Part shown: positions 9,334 through 19,778 of the stretch, one piece after another
Layout: each line of letters starts with the position of its first letter
Position numbering within the stretch: position 1 is the stretch's first letter
Source of the DNA: Neurospora intermedia
Lineage: Eukaryota > Ascomycota > Sordariomycetes > Sordariales > Sordariaceae
Assembly (NCBI GenBank): GCA_037102815.1
Contig: BTPP01000004.1
Span: forward strand, 2,976,001 to 3,040,000
Direction: 5' to 3'
DNA length: 64,000 nt
Notes under the pieces: model-generated
What the model was told of the DNA's origin: nothing
What the model saw: only the letters and a program-made list of their open reading frames with translations
The model's database searches: none
Made by a program: the position numbers and the translations under genes

Positions 9334-12162
9334 TCATTGTCTTCCAAACAACCTCTTCAACTCAGCATGCACACTCTTCCGCTTCGGCAGCCTCTTCACA
9401 GAAATCCCAGCACCCGACGCCCAACTGGTATCTTCCGTTACCATTCTTCCAGTGCTCGGCGTCCGAGTTTGAGTCCAATCACTACCCCTGAGACCCGTGC
9501 CTCCTCCTCCTCCTCCTTTTTCCTCCCTAGTTACCATGCCAGGAGACGATTCCGACGATGATATTACTCCTTCTGTTTCTTTGGCACTGGTAGAAGCAGC
9601 GGTTACCATCGGTTTCCCGATAGTCGGTTCCCCCTTGCTGTTGTTCCTGGTCAGTTTTCTTTGGATGGTGATGTTAAGTGGTATGGGAGATGTTGAACCC
9701 TTGAGGCTGTAGGCCGGACTGTTGGGGGGAATACTGTATGGTAGGCTTCTCGGCGGCAGAGTTGGTGACTGAGCTGACTGAGAGTGGGATGTGAAGTGGT
9801 GATTTTGTCCATGATCATGCGCTCCTTCCCTGCGCAGTGAGTGCGATATCGACCGGCGGATTGTTCCTTGTCCGTTCGCAGCTGAATACGGCTCTGCTTG
9901 ATGGGAGGATTGCCCTACTTCTGCACTTACTCCCACCCCCTCATCAAAAGCCACTTCTCGACGTATGGAATGGGACACAGACCTCCGGATGGAGGTTCTT
10001 TCCCCGCTATGGGATGATGACTGCAAAAACGACGACGGTGGTTGAGAAGTCGAGTACACCGAAACTCGATTTGCCATCAAATCTCTCTCAGTTTCTCCCG
10101 AAGATCTGTTGTTACTGAGTTGACCCTCCCACCCCCTCGTAATTGTACTCACACCAGGTCCACCCGCCCGAATCGAGCGTACTGTCGACCGAGTCACCTG
10201 TGTCGGGGAGGAAGAAGAAGAAAGAAGACCTGTAGAAGCCTTGACGGGCTGATACCGCTCCAGATACTCGGAGCTAGTTGATACAACTGGTATCGAAACC
10301 GTTGCGGAACCCATCCGGTTGATTTGGGATTTTGGCCCTGCCTGACCACTTCTCCAGATCTGGATTGGCTTTGGCATACTTGCTGCCCCAAGCTCGTGGG
10401 TTTGTGCTCTCTGCTGTTTTTTTGCTAGGTTGTTTGGTTGAAGATGAGGAGGAGAAGAGGGAAAGCCAGTGTCGGAGCTAGTGGGAGTCAGTGGACGATA
10501 GGGCTGTTGAAGGACGCGTAGGAGAGGGAGTGGCTGGTTTGTAGGTGTATGGCGCTGGTCTTTACTCGCAATGCCTCGTTCGAAAATGGTGGCGACGTTT
10601 CCGACGGATGAAGGACGGGAGAGGATTTCCGATTGATTATTGTTAGAGGAAGTAATGGGATTTGAGGAGAGATTGGAGTCTGTTGAGGGCCATGAGTCTC
10701 TGGCTGAGTTTTTGCTTGTTTCCTTGGGAAGGCTGGAAGACATAGAAGGGACGATGAGCGGTTGTTCGCTCACGAAGGAAGTGCCGGTGCGAAGATTGGG
10801 AGTTCGTCGGCCAAGGACTGAGGAGGGCCGCGATATAGCATCGTCGGGCGGCGCTGGGCTTGTTGCGCGGGGTGATATTGCGCCTGATTGTCGACGGGTT
10901 AAAGCGTGAATGGCTGTTGGCTGAGGTGGTGTTTGGATAACTGTAGCGGCAGACGAACTCTCGGATAATCCTTGACTGATGGGTCGCGGCGTCGAAATTG
11001 TCTCTCTGGACTTATCATAACTCGAGTTGATAGTCCCGGTTTTGTGATCAAAATGTTCCCGCGCTCCAGTCTGCATCCAATCCGGTATAGACTTCATCAA
11101 ACCCGGTCTAAACGCCTCTCGACCAACAGGATCAAAGATGTTGACGTAGATCGTCTCGGGTTTGTCTGAGCCAGAGCCTGAAGCCAACTCGTCTCTGGTC
11201 AATGAACTGTCATCCACCGCCCCCCTCCTCAACGACGATAAACCACCCTTACCACCATTCGTAGTCTTCTCTTTCTCTTCCTTCCTTTTCTTCTTCTTAT
11301 CGTCCTCCCTCATTTCCCACCTCTGTCTCGTCAACCCTCCATCTACTCTATCAATCCTCTCCAACCCCTTCTTCACCACAACCTTCTCCCTCTCCTCCTT
11401 ATCCCCATCCCCAAGCCCCTCTTCTCCTTCAACCTCAACTAAACATCCCTTGCACAGCGGCACCTGATCAATCTCTCTCCCCCTCTTTCTTCCCAACATC
11501 CCCCTTCTTCCCATCTCATCATCATTCTCCACCTTGGCGTCGCCATTCCCAAGAACCTCCCCAACCCCAACCTCGGGCGGTCTCACCACCCTCTTACTCC
11601 CGCACAACAAACACCCATAACACGCTTTATGCCAGAAACACCAGCCCAGGCTCACGCACTCCTCTCCGCGCAGAACCACTTCGCCACACACCCAGTAGAT
11701 GGACAAGTCGATTATGGCGCGGTAGCAGGGGGGACAAGCTGGTCTTGGCACTACTTTCCAGCTGCCCCTTCCAACACAGGTGGTGCGATGGAAGATGTTC
11801 CGATCGGAGGAAGGGTAGAGACGCCAACAGAAGGTACAAGTGAATGGTTGTTGTTGTTCTGGAGGTTGGCTACTGGTCGCTGCGGTGGTGGTGGTGACGG
11901 TGGTGGGAACAGAAGGGTTGTGGATGCCGTTGCCGCCGTTGTTGGATCTTGACTGGGATTTGGGGGTTAAATTAGGATGGCTGTGGATCGCTGAGTCGAT
12001 GGGTGAAAATGAAGTGCGATTGTTAAAGGAGAAGGAGGAGGAGCGAGAAGGAGGTTTAGGTGGGTTGGCGTCTCGGTTTCTTCTTGTCGAGGGTCTTCGT
12101 TGGATGCCGAGGGGTTGGCGCGGAGGGGGTTGCCGTGGTTGAGGATTGGGGAGGGAGGACAT
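9334..12162 (-). CDS. LIM-like zinc-binding domain protein, 942 aa
   Basis: A single open exon of 942 aa runs from an ATG at 12162. Residues 1-105 are P/S/Q-rich. Residues about 107-242 hold a cysteine-rich block: CxxC at 109/112, CPPC at 143-146, then HKACYGCLLC (H178, C181, C184, C187) and a final CKGC (237-240). The H-x2-C-x2-C-x2-C core matches a LIM domain, but about 49 residues of acidic/basic filler separate it from the last CxxC. The rest is S/T-rich and disordered, with a conserved-looking basic end (SVHAELKRLFGRQ). LIM domains bind proteins, often on actin or in the nucleus; which applies here is unknown. I recognise the fold type but not the specific protein. Confidence 0.8.
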   Translation of the reverse strand: MSSLPNPQPRQPPPRQPLGIQRRPSTRRNRDANPPKPPSRSSSFSFNNRTSFSPIDSAIHSHPNLTPKSQSRSNNGGNGIHNPSVPTTVTTTTAATSSQPPEQQQPFTCTFCWRLYPSSDRNIFHRTTCVGRGSWKVVPRPACPPCYRAIIDLSIYWVCGEVVLRGEECVSLGWCFWHKACYGCLLCGSKRVVRPPEVGVGEVLGNGDAKVENDDEMGRRGMLGRKRGREIDQVPLCKGCLVEVEGEEGLGDGDKEEREKVVVKKGLERIDRVDGGLTRQRWEMREDDKKKKRKEEKEKTTNGGKGGLSSLRRGAVDDSSLTRDELASGSGSDKPETIYVNIFDPVGREAFRPGLMKSIPDWMQTGAREHFDHKTGTINSSYDKSRETISTPRPISQGLSESSSAATVIQTPPQPTAIHALTRRQSGAISPRATSPAPPDDAISRPSSVLGRRTPNLRTGTSFVSEQPLIVPSMSSSLPKETSKNSARDSWPSTDSNLSSNPITSSNNNQSEILSRPSSVGNVATIFERGIASKDQRHTPTNQPLPLLRVLQQPYRPLTPTSSDTGFPSSPPHLQPNNLAKKQQRAQTHELGAASMPKPIQIWRSGQAGPKSQINRMGSATVSIPVVSTSSEYLERYQPVKASTGLLSSSSSPTQVTRSTVRSIRAGGPGVSTITRGWEGQLSNNRSSGETERDLMANRVSVYSTSQPPSSFLQSSSHSGERTSIRRSVSHSIRREVAFDEGVGVSAEVGQSSHQAEPYSAANGQGTIRRSISHSLRREGAHDHGQNHHFTSHSQSAQSPTLPPRSLPYSIPPNSPAYSLKGSTSPIPLNITIQRKLTRNNSKGEPTIGKPMVTAASTSAKETEGVISSSESSPGMVTREEKGGGGGGTGLRGSDWTQTRTPSTGRMVTEDTSWASGAGISVKRLPKRKSVHAELKRLFGRQ

Positions 12163-13206
12163 GGCGACTGAAGTTGGGGATCGGAGTGGTCACCTGCCAT
12201 TGAAAGGGTTATTCGTTGGTGAGGCCGAGGAAGAGAATGACAGTATGCGGTAGAGCGAAAACATCAATGTCATAAATGAAGAATGGGTTCACATCTTGTG
12301 TCGCTCGGAATCCGGACCAGGATACCTTGGCGGTAACAGATCCGAGAACAAATGTCTGTTGAGCGTACGGTAAGGTGACCTTGCAGGTATGTTGAAGTCG
12401 TTACACCGAACGGTTCTGGGTTTATGGATGCTTCGTACATTGAATACAGAAGTCGACGAAGAGGCCGAAAATGAGAGTTCAAGATCATCGGGCAAAACAG
12501 ATGCTCTGACGACTGGAGCTTCTCACTGAGAATGGCATGTGGCCCCAGGGGGCATGTCCAACTGGAAGCCTCCATGTCAGCTCGTGTCTTTACAGCGGAA
12601 ATCGGGAAAGACTGACCAACTTCAACACTGGCAAGAGCCCCCTGCACATACAATCACATAGCAGAAACAGGCATGGCCGGAAGGAAAGAGCTACTCAAGG
12701 GTAATGGAAAGTACAATGTTTCAAGCTGGCCGAGGTACAGTAATCCTTAACTGAAACCTATATCCACACTCCAGCAAGACTCGCTAGAAAATAGCCACAC
12801 AAGGAAACTACCGGCAAAATATCAAAGCCTTCTCCTACTTGTAACCATGTCCATATACACATCAACTCCATTACCAACCAACGCCCTTTCTCCCTCTAGA
12901 ATGACAGATAGAGCAATGTGAAAACAAGACCAGCACCACGGCTAGCTAGACAGATACACAACATAGTCATGCGGGCTCTCCTCTGAAGGTAGGACGAAGC
13001 AACCATGAGAGAGAGCAAAGGGTCAAAACCCACAAGTACAAAGTAAGAAAATCGATGGAGACTGCAAGGAGCATCGGAGAACAAGTGACAAACAATACCA
13101 GTCGTAGCAATGGCGGTTTAATCGAGCCGCAACTTGCAGTGCTGATGCCAACCCAAGGCAGCAACAGTCAAGCCTCTCAGTCCAAAGTCATGCGCCGGTC
13201 TGTCCC
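12163..13206. other. Intergenic, 1.0 kb
   Basis: This lies between the start of the LIM-like gene and the stop of the next minus-strand gene, so it holds the promoter of the former and the 3' end of the latter. No open frame here looks protein-like and I see no repeat. Confidence 0.4.
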
Positions 13207-15806
13207 TTACTTACGGTTCTTTGGCCTGGCGAGCTGTTCCAACCTACTAAGACTGATCTTAGCTGCCGCCTTCTTGACCGGACTTTTGTGTGACTCTTTC
13301 TCTTTGCTGGCAGTAGTTGCGGAAGCAGAAGCAGTGGCCGTCTTCCGGGCGCCAGCAGCAAGACTCTTCCTAGCACTGAGATTCTTACGAGGGCTCACGG
13401 GTGCAATGCTCTTCCTGGAGCCGTTCGTCTTGACCGGCGCTGCAGCCGGCTTCTTGGCACCAGCGTTGGTCCCAACCAGTCTTGGGGCAAGAAGCGCGTC
13501 CCCCTCCGGTACCGGTTCCTGCTTTTGTCTCTTGGAAGCGCGCTCGGCCATCTCCAGTTCTTCTTCATCGGTGCTGACACGGTTGCGCTTCTTGGTGGCG
13601 AGACCGTGTGGCAGAGCGAGGTAGATGGGCGATGGGTCCTCTGGGGCCTCATTCTCCTTATTGTGTGACAATACCACGGGTGACATCACCTCCTCTGGAT
13701 CGGGGAAGCTACCGGGCATGCTAGACTCGGATACAGTCGGGAGGAGAGATGGGCGAACAGGGCGAACGGTCGATTGTCCTGGGGAGGCGCCGAAAGATGG
13801 GCGAGGCACGCTGTCAAAGTTGAGGGTGCGTTCACTGCGGAATGAGAAGGAGTCCGAAGCCGACGATGCCTCGACTGTTGTGGAGTCAGCCTTGAACTGC
13901 TTCACACCAGAAGGCTCCTGAGCATGAGCCGAGCGGGCTTTGGTCTCCTCGGTAACATCGGGGTAGAGAAGGCCCCGGTCCAGTTGTTCCTCGCGCAGGA
14001 TGGCGTCCAAAGAAGGGTAATAGACTTGGCCAGGTGCCTTGCGGGGCTGGGACTTGGAAAGAGCCTGCTTGACGGGAGAGGGAGATTTTAGCGCTTGAGC
14101 GACAGTGGCGCGCTGCGTCTCAGGAGTGAATGCCACGTGCTTGGCGAGGCTCCCGCCTGGTGTAGTCAGATGAGCGGAGGTAGCGGTCACCTCTGTACGC
14201 GACGCAGTCGGGGTCTTGGACGTGGGTGTTTTGGAACCAAAAGAGGCGGGCAGAGGGATCTTTGTCATGGTGCTAGCCGTGGTGCTCCGCAGAATCGACT
14301 TGGCGCTAGCAATTCGGCTCGTGGGAGTCTTGACATCAGCCCGGGGTGTCTGCTGGGGTGTCTGGGCTTCCTTTCCGTTGAGCGTCTCCATCTCGGTGTC
14401 GATTTGTTGCTTGATCTCCTTGCTGGCCTGCTTCTCGGCCTGCTTCTCCAAAGGCTTTCTGGGTTGGTTCTCGAATGGTTTCGCGGTATTTTTGACAGGT
14501 TCCTCCTTGAGGGTGGGAAGTTTGCTTGCAGTGGTAGGCCGAGGCAGCGCACTCTGCATCGATTTAGCGGGGGACTTGAACAGCGACTGTCGTACCGGGG
14601 TTCTTGCGCCTGTTGACCGAGCAAGAGAGGATCTTGTGGGGCTCATGATGGATTGGCGGACAGACTTGGGTCGAGGAATGGTCGAAGCAGTCGCAGTAGA
14701 AGCGGGCTTAGGCTTGGGAATGGAGCTGGCGGCATCGTTGATGATGGCACGACCCTTGGAGACGTCGTCCTCCTTGTTCTGACGAAGACGCTTCGCGGGC
14801 GATCGGCCCTCCTCGTCCTCATCCCTGGCCTTGGCGGTAGAAGATGTCGGCGTGGGCTCCTTGGAGCGCCGGCTGGGGTCGGTGTCGTCGAGATTTGCCT
14901 TGGATTGAGATCGCTTGACGCCCTTCTTGAGAGGATCGGGAACGCGGCCCTTCTGAGCTCGCAGGACGGAGGGGTGGTTCTCGATCGAGTCCATCTTTTT
15001 GAACTGAGCCATGTGAACTTCGCTGAAGCGACTTGCTTTGCCGGTAGCCTTTGCGATCTTGCGATTGGCCTGTTCCTCCTTTTCCCTTTCGGCTTCGCGC
15101 TGGCGGATCTCGTCCTTGTACTTCTCGGCTTCCTTGCGGATGTCCTCCATCATGCTCTGGGCTTGCGTACTGAGGGCTATGCCGGCTGCTGATTGGGCGA
15201 CACGGCGGAAGGTGAAGTCGGACTGGGGGACCGAGATTTTTGTGGGAGTGGACTGGGCGATGGGGGGAAGATCATCGTCACGGTTGGTGGTTGGCTTGAT
15301 GTCAGTAAACCCCAAGCGCAAGCCAGACGAAGGGGCGTGAGCCATGGTCGGATGAACTTTGCTGGGATGCATCTCGGACATGGGCAGTTTGACGGGCGAC
15401 GACTTGCCCGGGGTCCTTGGGACGCGCATTGGTGACGAGGCTGCGGCGTGACTCTTGCGGCGTCGAGTCGCGGGGAGGGCTTCTGGCTCGGCGCTCTGGG
15501 TTTCGGAGACGGACTGAAGGGTAGACGTCGATCTGGATGAAGGTTCTTTGACGGGAGACTCTGGCGCCTGGGATCGGAGCGGCAAGGTTAGCACACGCAC
15601 GGAGGGTGTTGGCGACGGCGACGGCGACGGTGTTGGCAGAGGTGATGGTCGTAGTAGCGGCGGCATGGTAGCGATACAACAAGTAGGGCAACATGGGCAA
15701 GGCAAGTAGATAGTATCGCGCTGCTTGTTTGATGTTTGTTTACGCGAACAATTGGAGGAGCACGTACCTGGGACAGGCTTGCTAATCGTGCAGAACGCCG
15801 CGTCAT
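13207..15806 (-). CDS. Conserved uncharacterised, probably nuclear, basic coiled-coil protein (799 aa)
   Basis: The preferred model has two exons, 15806-15768 and 15567-13207, with a 200-bp intron (CAG|GTACGT, CTAAC branch about 15 nt before CCCAG). It gives 799 aa starting MTRRSARLASLSQ. Much of the protein is K/R/S/T/P-rich with SPVK and TPTK-like motifs. A charged segment predicted as coiled coil (about residues 154-205, MMEDIRKEAEKYKDEIRQRE) leads into a conserved-looking stretch, SRFSEVHMAQFKKMDSIENH. The end is SLSRLEQLARPKNRK. The layout resembles chromatin- or spindle-associated proteins of filamentous ascomycetes, but I cannot name the family and claim no function. A single-frame alternative begins at ATG 15666, and a 47-bp intron is also possible. 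Confidence 0.75.
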
Positions 15807-18800
15807 GGTCTGTGGAAGATGGTGGCAATGCTGGCCAATGCAGAGATTCGCGACGATTGTCGAAGTGCCCTGTTTCTTTTTTGGTGCGTGGTGTGATTTC
15901 GGTTGGAATGCGCAAGGCTTTGATGAGCGACGATGGGGGGATGGAAAATGCAAAGAAGGCTAAGAGAGATTGAGACGTGTAGGGGTGGAGATGATGTCAG
16001 TCGCCGATCAAAGAAGGGCGGGATGAACAGAGGAAGTCGATGGAGTGGAGGAGGAGTCGAGGTTGGGCTGAGCGAGGCAAGCGAAAGCAGCAGCCCAGCG
16101 TGGTGCGGTGGGGTGGGTCGATTCCGTTTGTTGTTGCTCGCTCACTGGCAGTCTTGGGTTTGCGGGACTGGAGACGGATGCCGTCAGTGTAAACAAACCA
16201 CTGCACCGTGGTTGCACAGTGAAAACTGATCAAAACACTGTCTATACTCTCAACGAACGCAACTTCCCAATTCGACTCCTTGAACGAACTGAAGCCCCGG
16301 GCCATTGCAGAGGTACCTTCCCATCTCAGACACTCCTCACTTTGACTTGAAATCATCTCTTTTCTCTTCCGCCTGAGTTACTCGTTCTTGCTCTCTTCAA
16401 ACCGAACCTTGAGCTCTCATCATTCGATTTCATCCAGCCCCCCCGCAAAGAGTCTACAACCACCAAAGCGGTGGACCGGAATTCTGCGGTTGCGTTCTCA
16501 GCCCGTCTGATCAAAGGCATTCACTTATCGACATCGTTTTTGCTCTCATCCAAATGTCGTCAACCTCGATTTCCCGCCAAAGAGGCACCGCCGTCATGGC
16601 CTACTATAACAACACATGGATGGACACGAGTGATTACTGTCGCGACCGAATATGGGCATCAAAACAGCAGAGTTAGAAAAGCATCCTTTCTTTCACTTGC
16701 TCGAACAGACACTTGGGACAGGTCTCATCTCCTCATGACCAGCAACGGAGCAGTATGGCCTCAAGAACCGGACACCACTACATCCAAACTACTCAATATC
16801 ACGAACTGATCTCCTCGAGAGACGGTTATAGGGCCCCGAGGTCGAAATTCGAACAAGACAAGGTAGGATAGACAGCAAGTCGCCCGGCTCCATGACCAGC
16901 TTGCCCACAGCCTCTCGCCCACCCTTCACATTCCGCAGTTGGATCGATCTCCTGCCATTGTCAACAGCACTTGGTGGAATGGAGTTTTCTTTTTCTCCCC
17001 TTCCATTGCTTTGGCTGACCCGCGATTACGTCTGGCGAGACCGTCTCCTGTGCCACGCATGCACGTTGGACAACCCTTCAAACTATGCGCTACATACATC
17101 GCACACATGCAATGCTATGTCGGACTTTATTTGGGGTTGTGGCATACCTCATGGTCAGGACCAATTTCTTCACTGACGGCCTTATGGTAAAAAGGGCCAG
17201 TACGTACATCTACACATATATCTCCAGGCTTCTAGTCTACTTCGAAACCGCAATCAGCCAGCCATACACTCAAGCAACACCAACCCAGCCAGTGTGAATC
17301 ACCAGCTTCCTCTAACTTGCACCACTTTTTGAACAAAACGTTCCATCACCTCAAGACCTCAAGGCCTGCAGACGGTGGTCTTCGTCGCATCTCGCCCAAT
17401 GTGCATGCTAGATGTCTGTGATCAGCACCAACCTTACAACCCGCGCCAGCGTCAGATACGCCACATACGTGCCAGCGCGGGTTACACTGAAAGATCTGTC
17501 GGGTCGTGCTCTGTGTCAGTGTTGGCAGTGCCGCAATTCCTCAGTGATTCATCACACGCAGGATCGGTTGTTGAAAATGATGAGTGACGACACAGTCACT
17601 TCGCTGACGTTCTAGTCCTGCGCAAGTATTACCCAGAGAAAAATCGACGATGTTGCAGCTAATCCTGCCCAGTTCTGATAATGCTAAAATAGTGTACAAG
17701 TGGAAAAAACTCCAGGTGTCTAAAGTCCACCAAGCATCTGGACACTCCCAGATCACTTCAAGCTTCAAAGCGTGACAAAAGCGAGCCATCACCCTTCTAG
17801 ACTCTGTCTTGTTCTGACATCCATTCCATCAAGCCAGTTAATCGAGCCACCCAAGTACGCCATACACTTTTTCCATCATAACTCCTCTTCCGTCAAGTTT
17901 GGTACCGGAAAGTGCCATGACGTTTCCAAGTCCGACCAAAGGCGACTCTACAATCCAAGCGAGTTCGACACAATTGGTCGGACCTGATTCGCCCAGACCT
18001 GCCAACAGCACCAAGGCCGACACCGGGCAACAGTCACCGAGCCACCCTCCCAGAGTTCCACCCCTCCCACCATCACCAAACCACCATCAGCTCCTCGGAG
18101 ATGCAAAAGACAAACTTTGCAAGGGCAGCCGTGTTGATTCGCTGTCTACCCCGCTAGTCCAGTCCGTTCCGCCATTGGAATTGTTATCGTCCTGATTTGG
18201 TTCCAGGCATTGCACAGAACGCGGCAGGGTAATCCCCACGGGTACAACTTCCATGACAAGGACTTCCGCATGCAGTTCACTGCTTCACCCTTGACTAACC
18301 ACTCGCTATGCTTACTGACCAGCTTCACGATTTGTTCTCTTCTGTCACAATACCTATAGTCCACTTTGAAGCTCTCTTTTGCGTCTGGTCGGCAACCTAG
18401 AAGCGTCTGAGGGTTCAGGTGGGAAGGGGAGCTCGCCAAAAGCGAGAAACCTGCATTGGCCAATACCACCCCAAGCAGGGGCTTTAATTCCGAGTTGGTG
18501 AACAGTCGTTGCTTTTTCTTCCCCTTTATGCTGTGCACTTTCGTGTTCCCCGCGGCGCCAGTCAGCCCCAACAACGCGGCTCATCCGGTCAATGGTAGGG
18601 TAACCAATCACACTCATCGATCCTTGGCATCACTTGTCTCTGTCTTTTCCACCACTTCCTGCTTCTATACTTCAACAGCCACTGCATTCTCTATGCACTC
18701 TTTTACTGGATTCAAACACATTGACCTGATGGTGTCACCTGGCCCGTCCGCACCCGTAGTGTACATGGCTCGGCACGTGCCCTCAGGACAGCAGCCGGGA

Positions 18801-19247
18801 CGATACTAACCAAGTTCGCCAAGCAAAATGTGTGGTTGACGCCCGCTGCACAACCTTCAAAACGTAGAGCACTTACACGATGTTGTAGACAGGGGTCCTG
18901 GAGAGTAACCGGAGCAGCAGTTTGCAACAGCCAACTCGCTCAATGTCTGGCACTTTTACAATTCCCATCAAACACACACACAACAACCAAGAGGGACGAG
19001 AACCTTTTCTCGATTCTCCAAGACTAGCGAACCAGAGATCGCTCCCCCTTAATATCACAATCACAATGGAAGGATCAAGATGTCAGGGCGAAGGTCGACC
19101 GTACATACTGTAGCGTGCCCGCTTGTTTGGTGGGCTCAGGTGACCATGGAAAATTTTGAGGGTATTGGTGGCTTGGCAAGGCGAGAGACGGCGTGGCTCC
19201 GCTACCGACCCGCAATATGCCCCTCAAGGTCGGGGCGCCGATGATGC
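15807..19247. other. Gene-poor region, 3.4 kb
   Basis: No supported gene. The first few hundred bases are the promoter of the minus-strand gene ending at 13207. Open frames of 60-120 codons occur in several frames but lack domains, consistent codon bias or good splice joins. An inverted repeat with 9-bp arms lies at 17438-17483. The region could contain unannotated non-coding transcripts. Confidence 0.4.
17438..17483. repeat. Inverted repeat, 9-bp perfect arms
   Basis: AACCCGCGC at 17438-17446 is the exact reverse complement of GCGCGGGTT at 17475-17483. A second small inverted repeat (GCGT...ACGC) nests inside the 28-nt loop. It could form a hairpin in RNA or a cruciform in DNA; there is no poly-T run after it that would suggest a Pol III terminator. 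Confidence 0.55.
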
Positions 19248-19778
19248 ATGAAACCTGCAATACCACACCTCCTACCTTTGATTCCCCTCCTAGCCGTCCC
19301 ACCGCTGCTACGAGTGAGACCGATCTCGCTGACAGCTGTTGACAACTTGACGACCTCAGTCCAAAGGATTTGGCAACCTCCTCAGAATGCCGAGTTACCT
19401 TTGTTCAGACGGACGTCATTATCTGCAGACTTTGGGAATACGAGCCAGGTGAGAGACAGTACCTCACCAATATTACATGGCTTTATAGCTCTTTTGGAGG
19501 AAAAGAAGAAATTATACGGCTTCCAACGGCCTGAGATGCGTCATCGGATTGTGGCCAACAATCTGTTCCTGAAGCGAGAACTCATCGACACACCAGACGC
19601 GATCGATTTCGCGGCTTTTGCTTCACACATCCGAACCATGGGAACCTTGCAGAAAGCGAGTAGTCAAGAGTCCTACATGCCACAACCAATGCCAGATCTA
19701 CCTGTGATAGTTCCTTCATCATTCGAGGTGACGAAGAAGGCTCATAGGACGGCAACCCACACTGAGTTCAACCCATAG
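19248..19778 (+). CDS. Candidate orphan ORF, 176 aa
   Basis: An ATG-started frame of 176 codons. The first half is proline/leucine-rich and unremarkable. The second half (from about residue 75) looks more protein-like, with an amphipathic charged stretch HGFIALLEEKKKLYGFQRPE and a balanced composition to the end. I recognise no domain. It could be a lineage-specific gene, the last exon of a gene with upstream exons, or a chance frame. Confidence 0.3.
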   Translation: MKPAIPHLLPLIPLLAVPPLLRVRPISLTAVDNLTTSVQRIWQPPQNAELPLFRRTSLSADFGNTSQVRDSTSPILHGFIALLEEKKKLYGFQRPEMRHRIVANNLFLKRELIDTPDAIDFAAFASHIRTMGTLQKASSQESYMPQPMPDLPVIVPSSFEVTKKAHRTATHTEFNP

